Below are positions 33,485-42,729 of a DNA stretch of 64,000 nucleotides, piece by piece. Source of the DNA: Sialis fuliginosa (Eukaryota; Arthropoda; Insecta; Megaloptera; Sialidae); the NCBI GenBank assembly GCA_961205875.1, contig OY540809.1:20906267-20970266 (forward strand). Direction: 5' to 3'. Numbering within the stretch: position 1 is the first letter of the stretch; every line of letters starts with the position of its first letter. The translations under genes were made by a program, and so were the position numbers. The notes under the pieces are model-generated. The model saw only the letters and a list, made by a program, of their open reading frames with translations. It did not search any database and was not told the origin of the DNA.

Positions 33485-34009
33485 CAATAGGCATGATGCC
33501 GTTAACAAAGTATCACTGAAATTATGATTTTAAATAATGAAATAGGTTAAAAAGATTCTAAAAAATGTATTTATTTTTATATTAAAAGTGAGATTAATAT
33601 AATTTTTGTTAAAATAAAAACATAAAATACAGCAATCCGCCATTCTTGATAAAACCCCAATCAGAGTGAATGACGTCACGCCTAAGTAAACATCATTTTT
33701 GTTTCATTAATATCTGCACTGTTTATAAATTATTTTGTGATTTTAAATTATCAATTTGCTCAGAGAAACGTTAGCGATGGAACAAGGATTTATTATTGTT
33801 GGCAAGGAGTGTTTACATAGGCGTGACGTCAAAAATGCGCCATGAAACCTGCGAGCGTTTTGGCGTCAAATTCAAAATTAGTTTTGAAAGGGTCAATTTT
33901 TGTGATTAAACCTTTATTTTCTGCAGAAATGAGTATTTTTTTGGAAATAGGAGATACGTAAGATCATCATATAATAGTTTTTTTTTTAAATAAGGCATCA
34001 TGCCTATTG
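33485..34009. mobile_element. TIR element with nested inverted repeat, 525 bp
   Basis: The ends CAATAGGCATGATGCC and GGCATCATGCCTATTG are exact inverses except one base. Inside, 'TGACGTCACGCCTAAGTAAA' (about 33671) and 'TTTACATAGGCGTGACGTCA' (about 33815) form a second inverted repeat. It has no coding capacity. No target duplication is clear. Confidence 0.7.
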
Positions 34010-34137
34010 TATAAGCATTTGATTATTCTAGAAACCGGTGTTGTTGCCGAGCAACACTTGATTTATCAAAACTAATTCTAGCAAACGTCGACGCTTATTT
34101 AATTAAGCAGCTACACCTTCTGTACTCAACACTTCAT

Positions 34138-34169
34138 CTGAAGAAGACCACGAGATGTTGGTCAAAACG
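34138..34169 (+). ncRNA. Second hammerhead-like / Penelope-type motif
   Basis: CTGAAGA is followed by GACC (34146-34149), a 10-base loop and GGTC (34160-34163), then AAAACG. This follows the hammerhead core order, but the essential GAAA reads CAAAA, so it is probably dead. 'GAAGAAGACCACGAGATG' followed by 'TTGGTC' and 'AAACGT' closely resembles wording I associate with Penelope-like retroelement ends. It is likely a retroelement scrap. Confidence 0.35.
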
Positions 34170-34199
34170 TGACAATATAGTGCAACGCGGTATACAACT

Positions 34200-34760
34200 T
34201 AATAATCAAATGTTTATACAAGATGTTATATTTTTATGATAATTAGTCGGAAACTGTATTTTTTTATCAGAAACTTTTATTTAAATAAATTATATGTAAA
34301 AAATATTTTTTTAAAACAAACTTTTACATAACTATACTAAAACAAAAAAATAAGTATAGTTTAAAGTATACTATCGAAGTTATCACATAAACAGATACAA
34401 TATATTATATTGAATGTATTTGTCGCGTTAATAGAAGATCAAAATAGATACCTACTTTAAAAATGTATTTTCCTAAGTATGATACTTGGGTAGTTATAAT
34501 CTCTGTCAAACAAAATCAATGCCTGTTGTACGAACTTCTCGCACGCGACAAGCTTGTAAGTTGTAAGACAATAATTCAATATAATCTGTTTCAGTGATAA
34601 TTTCGATACTACTTTAAACTATAGATACTTATTTTTTTCTTTTTAGTACACCTAAAGCTTGTTTAAAAAAATATTTTTGCATATAATTTATTTTTAAATG
34701 TTTAGTTACTGACTGACTAACTAACTAACTAACATAATAATAGGTAAATCCTTTTGTATG
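34200..34760. other. AT-rich non-coding stretch
   Basis: No gene is recognised. A small imperfect inverted pair occurs at about 34330-34380 and 34600-34640 (AAGTATAGTTTAAAGTA and its rough inverse). Confidence 0.4.
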
Positions 34761-34765
34761 ATACC

Positions 34766-35000
34766 CATATCAAAGGGGTTGTAACGAAAAGGGTAATCCG
34801 CCATCTTGGGGCGTCCGCCAAATTAGGTTTAGAATGACGTCAGATAGCTTATCGTATTCTACTTATCAAATACTTTCATTTGATATACATATCAAGAGGG
34901 TTGTGAAGAAAAAAGTAATCCATCATCTGCCATACTGGGTTTAGACTTACGTCACATACCTTATCGTATTCTTCTCGTCGATTACTGCTATGAGAAACAC
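34766..35000. repeat. 122-bp tandem duplication
   Basis: 'CATATCAAAGGGGTTGTAAC' at 34766 and 'CATATCAAGAGGGTTGTGAA' at 34888 start two copies of a unit containing 'GTAATCC(G/A)(C/T)CATC', 'GGTTTAGAATGACGTCA' or 'GGTTTAGACTTACGTCA' and 'CTTATCGTATTCT'. The offset is 122 bp. The copies have diverged, so the duplication is not recent. Confidence 0.75.
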
Positions 35001-35004
35001 TCTC

Positions 35005-35505
35005 TTTTTTCAAAATTTTGGAAAAATATACCATTGCTCGTTCTAGTGATCGACAATTTATAAAAACCAGAAAACGTAAAAAATGTATTTTTTGACATTT
35101 CAAAATGCTGTTTTTTCTTTTAATCGTAAATGGTTCTATATCAACTTTATTAAATGAAATATATAAAAATGCGTTCAACATTTTTTCAAAACATAAAAAT
35201 CACAGTAAAATATCTATTTCAATATACATTTTTGAACGTTAATCCTAACCTTTCATAATCTCACTTATCTTTAAGATGAAATCTCATATCGTTTGTTTCG
35301 CCAGAGACACCTAACGTTGATTAAAGGTATTAACGTTGTCATCAGTTTACGACGCAATCTACAATGATATACGAGGGGTACACTTATTGCGGAAAAGCTT
35401 ATTCATAGGTTACTTTTTCATTTCAACCAGTAGTTTCTAAAATATTGTACGTACACTTATTAAATACATTTATTTTACGGCTACAAATATGATATTACTA
35501 ACACA
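35005..35505. other. AT-rich non-coding stretch
   Basis: No gene is recognised; the 101-codon minus-strand frame near 34876-35181 overlaps the tandem repeat and has no motif. Confidence 0.4.
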
Positions 35506-35509
35506 TTGT

Positions 35510-35740
35510 ACCTGGTGTTACCCGGAGATATAAATTTAATCTGTAATAAAACTATTAAACGATTTTTTTTTTCCCAACTTCATGTAATTTACACAAAATA
35601 TCCACAAATTATACACCTAAACCAAACCTATCCATTAGTGACAATCGGAATACAATCCTTTCAGTAGTTATTGAGAAAATCGTGCACAGAGAGATAGAAA
35701 TGGTGGAGACTTTTATACTATGTATAAATAATATTTATTA
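35510..35740 (+). repeat. LINE-tail family E, copy
   Basis: 'ACCTGGTGTTACCCGGAGAT', 'TTTACACAAAATATCCACAA', 'CCTATCCATTAGTGACAATC' and 'AGTAGTTATTGAGAAAATCG' match 12410-12650, with the start also matching 2100-2130. The end 'ATACTATGTATAAATAATAT' is an AT-rich tail. Confidence 0.7.
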
Positions 35741-35744
35741 ATTA

Positions 35745-36350
35745 GGAAACAAAAATCTTGGTTTTTATTTAAAGGCAGAATTGGTAAATTTTCATGTTTT
35801 AAAACGTATATTTTTTTATTTCTCTAGGTACATCATTTTTGACTATAATTTCAAAGCTTTGAATATTAATATTATTAAACGAACATTTATTTTTCACCGT
35901 TAATTAATTAAATATAAATATATCTGCATATATGTACCTATGTATATAATTTTATTTTCTCGTATACATATTTTATAAATAAAAAACATTCTTTAGAGTT
36001 TCAAAATATTTTGGTTTACATTCCTGATTAATAATAATTGATGATTTTAATTAAAAAAAGAAAAAAAATGCTGACCCTTTAGGCTTGGGTCTACCAGAAG
36101 TAATTGGATATCCGTCACAGGCTTAGGTAGTTTTTTGTATTGCCAATTTTTTATCTAGACATGTTTTGCGGAAATTGATTGGCGATACTACTTTAGTAAA
36201 ACCATATCGATCAAACGTATTCATGAGAAGATTATTGTATTATTTAAGTAGTTAATTTATATACGTAGTACATATATATACTCCAAAATAAGTAATTAAT
36301 ATAAATATAGGAACAAAGATAAAGATACTAAAATTTATTTACAACTAGCT
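35745..36350. other. AT-rich non-coding stretch
   Basis: No gene or repeat is recognised. Confidence 0.4.
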
Positions 36351-36351
36351 G

Positions 36352-36515
36352 TTATCCGCGACTTCGTTCGCGTGAAATTTAGGTTGGGTAGGAGTTGTTT
36401 GGGATATAAATATTTTAAGAGCTGATGCCTTGGCTCATTGTAAGTGAAAAATTGTACGAGAAGGTGGGGTCTATCTTCAACACCCTCTGAGCTACAGGAT
36501 GTTTAAAAACTTCCT
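36352..36515. repeat. LINE-like fragment and partial MITE
   Basis: 'AGCTGTTATCCGCGACTTCG' followed by 'TTCGCGTGAAATTTAGG' is the well-known start of short insect LINE tails. From about 36405 'GCTGATGCCTTGGCTCATTG' to 'CTACAGGATGTTTAAAAACT' is the inverse of the right part of the TIR element at 56465-57111. Confidence 0.65.
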
Positions 36516-36601
36516 TCAGAGTAGTACTTACAAACAAAGATTATCTCATAACATCCAAAGTAATGTTACTAGAGAATGAGTCAGTTTTATAGGTAATTAA
36601 C

Positions 36602-37208
36602 TACCCGGGAAAAAATTTCAGATCTGAAGTGATCTCGGTTGATCTTCATTTTGGAACAAATCAGATCTTTGTAAATAAATAAACTTTTGTCTACCTTAAA
36701 TAACAAATACACATATACTACCTATATAGAAACCTTGTTTATAATTTAATCAATTAAAAAAAATTGTACAGAAACGTATTGAATGATATTTGAGGCCCGT
36801 GTATTAAATTAATAAATAAATTCACAACTCACCCCCTGTCACAGATGAAGGGTTGTAATTGGTCTCATTCGATCCAGCGGGAAAAATACTTTGGGATACT
36901 AGGGGTGTGGGGGACAAAACAACCCTCTATCTAGCACAGGAGTCGAGATATTTACGATTTTCTATAATGAATACCATAAGTAGCGAAACAGAGAAAAATT
37001 CACCTAGATCGAATGAGACCAATTACAACCCTTCATCTGTGACAGGGGGTGTGTTGTGAATTTATTTATTAATTTATTATTTATATAGTATATGTGTATT
37101 AATTTGTTATTTAAGGTAGACAAAAGTTTATTTATCTACAAAGATCTGATTTGTTCCAAAATGAAGATCAACCGAGATCACTTCAGATCTGAAATTTTTT
37201 CCCGGGTA
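36602..37208. mobile_element. TA-flanked foldback, 603 bp
   Basis: Ends at 36604 and 37206 read CCCGGGAAAAAATTTCAGAT and its inverse, with TA on both sides (36602-36603, 37207-37208), as for Tc1/mariner-type insertion. Arms are about 125 bp of near-perfect inverted sequence. The interior includes a second inverted pair ('CTGTCACAGATGAAGGGTTG' at about 36836 and its inverse at about 37025). The stretch between them ('ACAACCCTCTATCTAGCACA', 'GAGATATTTACGATTTTCTA') matches the repeat module at 4500-4840. No transposase. Confidence 0.8.
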
Positions 37209-37209
37209 T

Positions 37210-37489
37210 CGTATTTTTCAGTATTAGCATTATTGCTAGCCGTGTTTCCATTTGAGAGTTATTGCTCATCAAAGTCATAACATATGTTTATTTTTTTTGA
37301 AAATTTTTATGAAAATGATTTTTTTCCCCAAAAGTACCTATAATTTGTGGTACTTTTTCATTATTTTGGTGTGTAATAATGTTACCTACAAATTCACCAT
37401 ATAAAGTTTGGACCTGGGTCTTACAGTTTTCCAGTTATAGAATGTAAATAATCCCAAAAGTGACTTATTATTTTTAGACCTTTTTGGTT
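37210..37489. other. AT-rich spacer
   Basis: No feature recognised. Confidence 0.4.
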
Positions 37490-37985
37490 TTTACCCTTCA
37501 GTCGCGTCGTTCAAAGTCGTTATCTGAGCCCCCCCCCCCACTATTTTCTAATCTATCGATGTAAAAAATCTGAAAAAATTCTAGAATGTAGCTTTAATTA
37601 GTATCTACTTTAAATGAAAATTATAACGAAAACTGTAAAAAAAAATTTCGGACCACCCTCCAATACAGTGAAAAATGTACTCACTTTTTTTCACCGAACC
37701 CATTGAGTGGAGTGTCTTTAGATAGGTCTCCTAATATGCAACCAAAAATGTTAAATGACCTTTTGGTTTTAACCTTTCAGTCACGATATATATGGTTTTA
37801 AAAGTGGTTATCAGAGCGTCCTACCCCTCTAATTTCTAAACTATCGATGCAAAAAATTTGAAAAAAATTCAGAATGTAGCTTTTAATCAGCTCTTGATAC
37901 GTATTATCAAGTAAAAAATGTTAAATGAAGATAATGTTAGTGAGAATGTCTACGAAACCCTATCATGTACGTTCCCAAAAAGTAC
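37490..37985 (+). repeat. GGTTCCGTA-family copy with 279-bp tandem unit
   Basis: Two diverged units start at CAGTCGCG (37499) and CAGTCACG (37778), each followed by 'TCTA(A)(T)CTATCGATG' and 'AGAATGTAGCTTT'. The stretch ends 'CGAAACCCTATCATGTACGT' and 'TACTTGGCCGTTTTATTTTT'. It is collinear with 9355-10125 and preserves the family's typical end. A C-run sits at 37530-37540. Confidence 0.7.
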
Positions 37986-37989
37986 TTGG

Positions 37990-38168
37990 CCGTTTTATTT
38001 TTATTTAAATCTAATTTTCGGAATACAAAATAGCTGCTTATATCCTTCCTCAGTATGCAAGCTTTCTTTCTGCAAAATTTCATTAAGATCGGTTCAGCGG
38101 TTTAGTCGTGAAAAGGTAACAAATAGACGGACAGAGACACTATTGTATTTATAATATTAGAATGGATG
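37990..38168 (+). repeat. CR1-like LINE 3' tail
   Basis: 'TGCAAAATTTCATTAAGATC', 'GGTTCAGCGGTTTAGTCGTG', 'AAAAGGTAACAAATAGACGG' and 'ATAATATTAGAATGGATGT' form the canonical 3' end of a common insect non-LTR family. Another copy in the same orientation is at 48865-49075, and a related inverted one at 38505-38715. Confidence 0.75.
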
Positions 38169-38504
38169 TTTTACGTTTTAGATGTTAATAAAATATACAT
38201 ATATCGGATATCCAAAGTAATTGAAACAAAAACATGTTTATATTTACCGAGATAATTAAATTAACTGAATGGGTCAATAAAATGTTGACACATTATATTT
38301 ACACATTCAAATATATTGCTACCGGATATCAGTTAATATCAAAACCTACGCGATCCTATTTGCTGAAATGTGTCATTGTTTATATTAATTAATATTTACC
38401 GACAACGCCGGTAAATTAAAAGTTGTCTCTAACGTTATTCATTATATTCTGGTCGGCTTAAGAAAAAAAATTTCAAGCCAAATGGACCTTATCTTATTTC
38501 AGTT
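38169..38504. other. AT-rich spacer
   Basis: No feature recognised. Confidence 0.4.
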
Positions 38505-38715
38505 GTGCCTAGATATAACCATACTAATATAAATGCGAAAGTAAATTTGTCTGTCTATTTGTTTGTTACCATTTCAACCGCTGAACCGATCTTGGTGAAA
38601 TTTGATAAGAGCATTTTCTATAACTTTAATCCAAAACAATTTTTTCTATTGCGCACCATTTCAAAAATAATTCAAAAATTGACATTAGTATACATCCGTT
38701 TCCGGTTTAGTGATG
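38505..38715 (-). repeat. LINE 3' tail, inverted
   Basis: 'CCATACTAATATAAATGCGA', 'AAGTAAATTTGTCTGTCTAT' and 'CAACCGCTGAACCGATCTTG' are the inverse of a CR1-like 3' end. The 74-codon plus-strand frame over it is a shadow of the repeat. Confidence 0.7.
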
Positions 38716-38735
38716 GTTTTCAAAAATAGGAAGTG

Positions 38736-40188
38736 TACACGGAGAGAAAAATCTTAGAAAAATTACTGTGCTCTGCACTATAAACGATGTGCGAAAGTCG
38801 AATATGGTCAATTTTATACGGTAAAATAAGAAAAATTAAAATTCATAATATAAAAAGTAAAGGACACAATATTATTTTTTTAAATACAGGCCAGCGAAAT
38901 TTATAAAACAGCACAGTAAAAAGTTCTTATCTCGACAAATTTGTATTTTTTAATTGTTTTTCTTAAAAAAAATGCTATTTAAGTTGATGTAAATTATTAT
39001 TAGGCGGTCTGATAAATTTTACAATACTGACTTATAAAATTCAATGATATTTCAAAGATATCTGGCAAAAGCAGAAAGAAAGAAAAAGACAGAAGATACC
39101 AATTATGTTGAAAACACAAAAACTAAAAAAGTGATATCTCATTAACTGTTAATCGTGGAGATGTATGTATGGTTTTATTTTGTTTGTAAAACGATTCTCT
39201 AAAAATCATACGCATCATGTCTAGATCTCAGATTTATGGTTTTCGATATATCTTAATAGAAAGTTAGGATATAAAGCAAATTTTACTATCAGCATAAACA
39301 AGGTAGTAAGGTTCGAGTACAGTCGGCTATTTTCGATCTTCCGACGGCGTATAAGCTGACAGTTACATACATATTTAGAATGTATATTTGTTTTAAAAGT
39401 ACATATTGTAATTGTGTAGTGTTTTCTATTTTAAAGATATTTTTCTATGTTATCGTGATTTTAAAGTATTATATTTTAATTTATATTCAAAATTGTTTTT
39501 AGTGCGAATAATATTTAAAGCGGGACGTGTAGCATATTTAGATTCAAAATGGCTATGATTGTTTTTATTTTATTAAAATTATTGTTTTGTGCGAATTTTA
39601 AATGAAAGTGGGTGATAAATGTTTTACAATAATGTTTTGTTCGGTTTTAATGCGTTATTTTTAGAAGTTTTATTTGTAAAATAAGTTTTGACAGATATAG
39701 GTTAGTTTAGATTTTAGATATTGAAAATACGTTATTTTATATTTAATTTGTTCTGTGAATCGGTCTCTTTGCACATGTATTGGTTGTCATATCTTTATGT
39801 AAATTGTTCTACAACTATATTTGTAAACTATTATTAATTGTAAAATTCAAAACAATGTATATTATATAAATAAATCGATAACTTTCTTAAAATGAAATTG
39901 CTTTTTATTGTTTTTACCTTTCTGTTTGAAAAAAAAAATAAGCTATAGAAATTTTACTGAATCGGTAAGGCAGTTTTCTGATACAGCGTTCCAAATATTA
40001 CCATGCTAGCACCGTAATTTTTACCGTGATAAAAAAGCAATTTATATAATGTAAGCACTAATAATTTTTATATGGACGTATAAATATTTTTTACTTGTAT
40101 CGTCGATTGCGCACGCATTATAAGAGAGCACAGTAATTTTTCTAAGATTTTCTGTATAAAAATTATCATGACTTTTATCTCTGTGTAC
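38736..40188. mobile_element. TIR element, TACACGGAGAG family, about 1.45 kb
   Basis: The left end 'TACACGGAGAGAAAAATC', 'TTAGAAAAATTACTGTGCTC' is matched inversely at about 40115-40187 ('GAGCACAGTAATTTTTCTAA', 'ATCTCTGTGTA'). The interior is AT-rich and has no convincing transposase. At 39310-39360 there is a GC-richer spot, and at 39868-39876 'AATAAATAAAT' resembles a poly(A) signal, so a captured transcript end is conceivable. The 101-codon minus-strand frame at 40042-40347 crosses the right TIR and is not supported as a gene. Confidence 0.55.
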
Positions 40189-40189
40189 A

Positions 40190-40800
40190 GTATACAAGAA
40201 CCTTAAGTTTAAAATTTCATGTTTGAAAGTATTGTCTGTAGAGCGTTCACAGACACACACAGACGTCATTGAGATAATGGTCGTACGTGATTCAGGGACC
40301 CTCGAAACGTGTAATTCCGTTAAAATCTCGAATTTGAATTTTTTCATGATCAGTATACTTTATTATACAATACTTTTCATATATGTATAAAAAAGTAACG
40401 ATTATAACCGAGCAACTATGTCGTTACGAGAATGTGTAATGATTACTGCCGTAATTAGCTAGTATTATGGGTTGGAGATGGTTTAACTCATAGCTCTACT
40501 GTTAATTATCGTAATATAGGTATCGTGTTTCTCTCGCATGAGTCAAAGCGATATAGAAACATTTATTATTCCTTTTATGTATTTACAAATTAATATCTAA
40601 GATTATAAGGTTTTTTGTCATTATTTAAACATTAACATAATAAATATTTAGATAGAATAAATTTTTTTTATTCCATGTCAAAAGCAAAAAATTCACCAAA
40701 AATGACAAAATTCGGATAATTACATGCTCTGAAGGGAGAAACACTTTATTTATGTGGAAATTTGGACTGTCAACCCTGTGGCAACCCTTGTTTTATAAAT
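40190..40800. other. AT-rich non-coding stretch
   Basis: No gene is recognised. 'CAGGGACCCTCGAAACGTGT' at about 40294-40313 is a GC-richer spot without an open frame. Confidence 0.4.
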
Positions 40801-40804
40801 ATTT

Positions 40805-41165
40805 ACTAGCGGACCCGGCAAACGTTGTTCTAACCAAAAATAATTTGTTTAAAAATCAGACCATAGATACACATTTTCGTAAATATTTGTAAATATCTCG
40901 ACTCCGGCGCCAACTACCGGGTTCATTTTTGAAAAAATATTTCTTTTCACGTACATAACAAACATAATATATTCTGAATATGAGCTAAATCGGACCATAA
41001 ATAAACATTTTAGTAAATATTTCAATCCCAGCGCCACCTACCGGGATCAAAAAAAAGATAAACCTATTGCAACAACAAATGAACATATCGTGTGAATATG
41101 GTTTTAATACGTCCAGTGGTTTAGGCATGACGATCTCACATACATATGCACCAACATTTTTTTAT
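40805..41165 (+). repeat. LINE-tail repeat with 134-bp internal duplication
   Basis: 'CTAGCGGACCCGGCAAACGT' is a familiar insect LINE-tail start. 'ATCAGACCATAGATACACAT' (40855) and 'ATCGGACCATAAATAAACAT' (40989) begin two units ending 'GGCGCCAACTACCGGGTTCA' and 'AGCGCCACCTACCGGGATCA'. The offset is 134 bp. The end near 41100 reads 'GTCCAGTGGTTTAGGCATGA', as such tails do. Confidence 0.7.
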
Positions 41166-41169
41166 AGAT

Positions 41170-41460
41170 AACGGACTATCCGTAAATTACGTCACATAAA
41201 TTTATTGATTTTTTACCCCCCCCCCCCCTCTCATTCGTGTGACTCCCTGTTGTGACGTCACACAATTAAAAATTTTAAATCTAGAACTAATTTAAACTAA
41301 AACAACATTTCCATAATAATTTTTTAATTTCAAATCTTTCCACATTAAAAATTTGTAGGTATCGAAGTAATAAGTAGGTACTCAAAATCAACGAAAAAAA
41401 AACAAAAGAAATATTCTTTCGTTGTCCTTCGAATGAAATTTTAACTTGTGTTTCTTGGTA
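41170..41460. other. AT-rich spacer with C-run
   Basis: A homopolymer C tract at about 41216-41228 is the only notable feature. Confidence 0.45.
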
Positions 41461-41461
41461 A

Positions 41462-41512
41462 AAATTACTATGTAGCATTTTGTAATATTGTAGAATGCTA
41501 CATGGTAAATTT
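41462..41512. repeat. Short hairpin
   Basis: 'ACTATGTAGCATTTTGTAAT' and 'ATTGTAGAATGCTACATGGT' form an inverted repeat with about 20-bp arms. It could be a very small MITE or an end of one. Confidence 0.5.
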
Positions 41513-41514
41513 TA

Positions 41515-41995
41515 CTATGTACATTTGAAATTTTCCCAATAACTCTTCATCGGTCTCGAGTTACTAACGTAGTAATTTTTCCTCAAATTGCTGTAAAAAT
41601 TCATATTTTCTTCGTGTATCAAAGACGGCAAATAATTGAATAAAGCCACATATACCAAAAGTGTCAATACAAATAGTTTTATACTTTAAAATTATAACAT
41701 AAAAGGTTTATTTTCGCGTTTAAATGAATATTTTTTTTATATATCTTCATTGTTATCTGCTGGAATTATCTTGACAGCTCTTTCGCGTAAATGTATTTTT
41801 CATTGTTATGATTTTTTAGATGTGACGACACAAAGTTTGCGACTCCTCCGCCCCTTGTCAGACCACGTCACATTTTGTAGACCTCCCCCTCTTAACAAAT
41901 GACGTTATATATGGATGACCCTTTAAGATACAAATTTTGAGTGTAAGATTTTTTTTGCATATGGTACGAAAACATCCATTGTTGAGTAAAAATAT
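41515..41995. other. AT-rich non-coding stretch
   Basis: No gene is recognised. 41820-41920 contains 'TCAGACCACGTCACATTTTG' and 'CCTCCCCCTCTTAAC', a repeat-like scrap of unknown class. Confidence 0.35.
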
Positions 41996-41999
41996 GAGT

Positions 42000-42310
42000 G
42001 AAAGTCAAATGTAGAAAACTTATAAGGCTCAGTATTCGTTACAGTGAGATATTTATTGACAGACTGAAGCCTGTAATTCGAAAAAACGTCGAGGAAATCT
42101 GTAGAAAAGCATTGTATTGTTGTATGACAATACCCGTCCGTACTACACGGCTATTTACATTGTTGAAACCTTTCAGAAACTCAAGTTTTAGATACTGATT
42201 CGCCATCTGTATAGCTCCAATCTCGCCCTTTCAGACTATCATAGGTTTGGTACAATCAAGAAGACATTAATTGTTAGGGAGAAGTTGTGGCAGAAGTTCA
42301 AAAATGTGAA
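42000..42310 (+). pseudogene. Broken mariner-family transposase, C-terminal part
   Basis: In the frame through 42126 the translation reads D-N-T-R-P (42126-42140), the mariner DNARPH motif. About 36 codons later come Y-S-S-N-L-A-L-S-D-Y-H-R-F (about 42210-42248), matching YSPDLAPSDYHLF, so both the second and third catalytic Asp are present. An in-frame TAG lies at 42189 and another just before DNTRP. The preceding KKRRGN-type block fits 'KKRP...NR' but needs a frame change relative to the upstream 'IDRLKPVIRKN', so the copy is frameshifted. The gap between Asps is one codon longer than the usual DD34D. Only about the last third of the roughly 340-residue protein is recognisable. It is inactive. 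Confidence 0.7.
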
Positions 42311-42617
42311 GATCTAACAATAATACTCTTTTTGCAATTACGGTATATCTGTGTTTTCAATTTACTGTTAAAAATGCAATAAAAAAAGTTCTCCTTTATC
42401 ATTTGTTCAGTTGTGCAATTTGTTCTAAAAGTTGTTCGTCAAATATCATTAATACAAATGCATTTTGTGTATATCTCTGCGTTAATAAGTAATTTTGTGT
42501 TTCATCAATTTATGATATATCAAAAATTAAACGATTTGTTCGTCGATTAACCTTATACAGAAATGTTCCTTAAGACATTAGAAACAACAATAAAAAAGTC
42601 TACCGCTTGTATACCCT

Positions 42618-42725
42618 TGCGTTTAAGGGGGAAAGTCACTGTGACGTAAATAAAATCGATTTTTTATGCATTTTTGTAATGTATACATTATGTACATATT
42701 CAAAAATATGTAAAAAAAAGTAATA
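42618..42725 (+). repeat. Dispersed repeat H
   Basis: 'GGGGGAAAGTCACTGTGACG', 'TCGATTTTTTATGCATTTTT' and 'CATATTCAAAAATATGTAAA' are matched inversely at 51235-51325. Class unknown. Confidence 0.6.
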
Positions 42726-42729
42726 GTTC

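Noticed and set aside
34766..35000. Satellite array
   Set aside because: Only two diverged units are present, which is a local duplication rather than an array.
34876..35181. 101-codon minus-strand open frame
   Set aside because: It overlaps the 122-bp tandem duplication, has low-complexity composition and no domain.
40042..40347. 101-codon minus-strand open frame
   Set aside because: It crosses the right terminal repeat of the 38.7-kb TIR element and shows no conserved motif.
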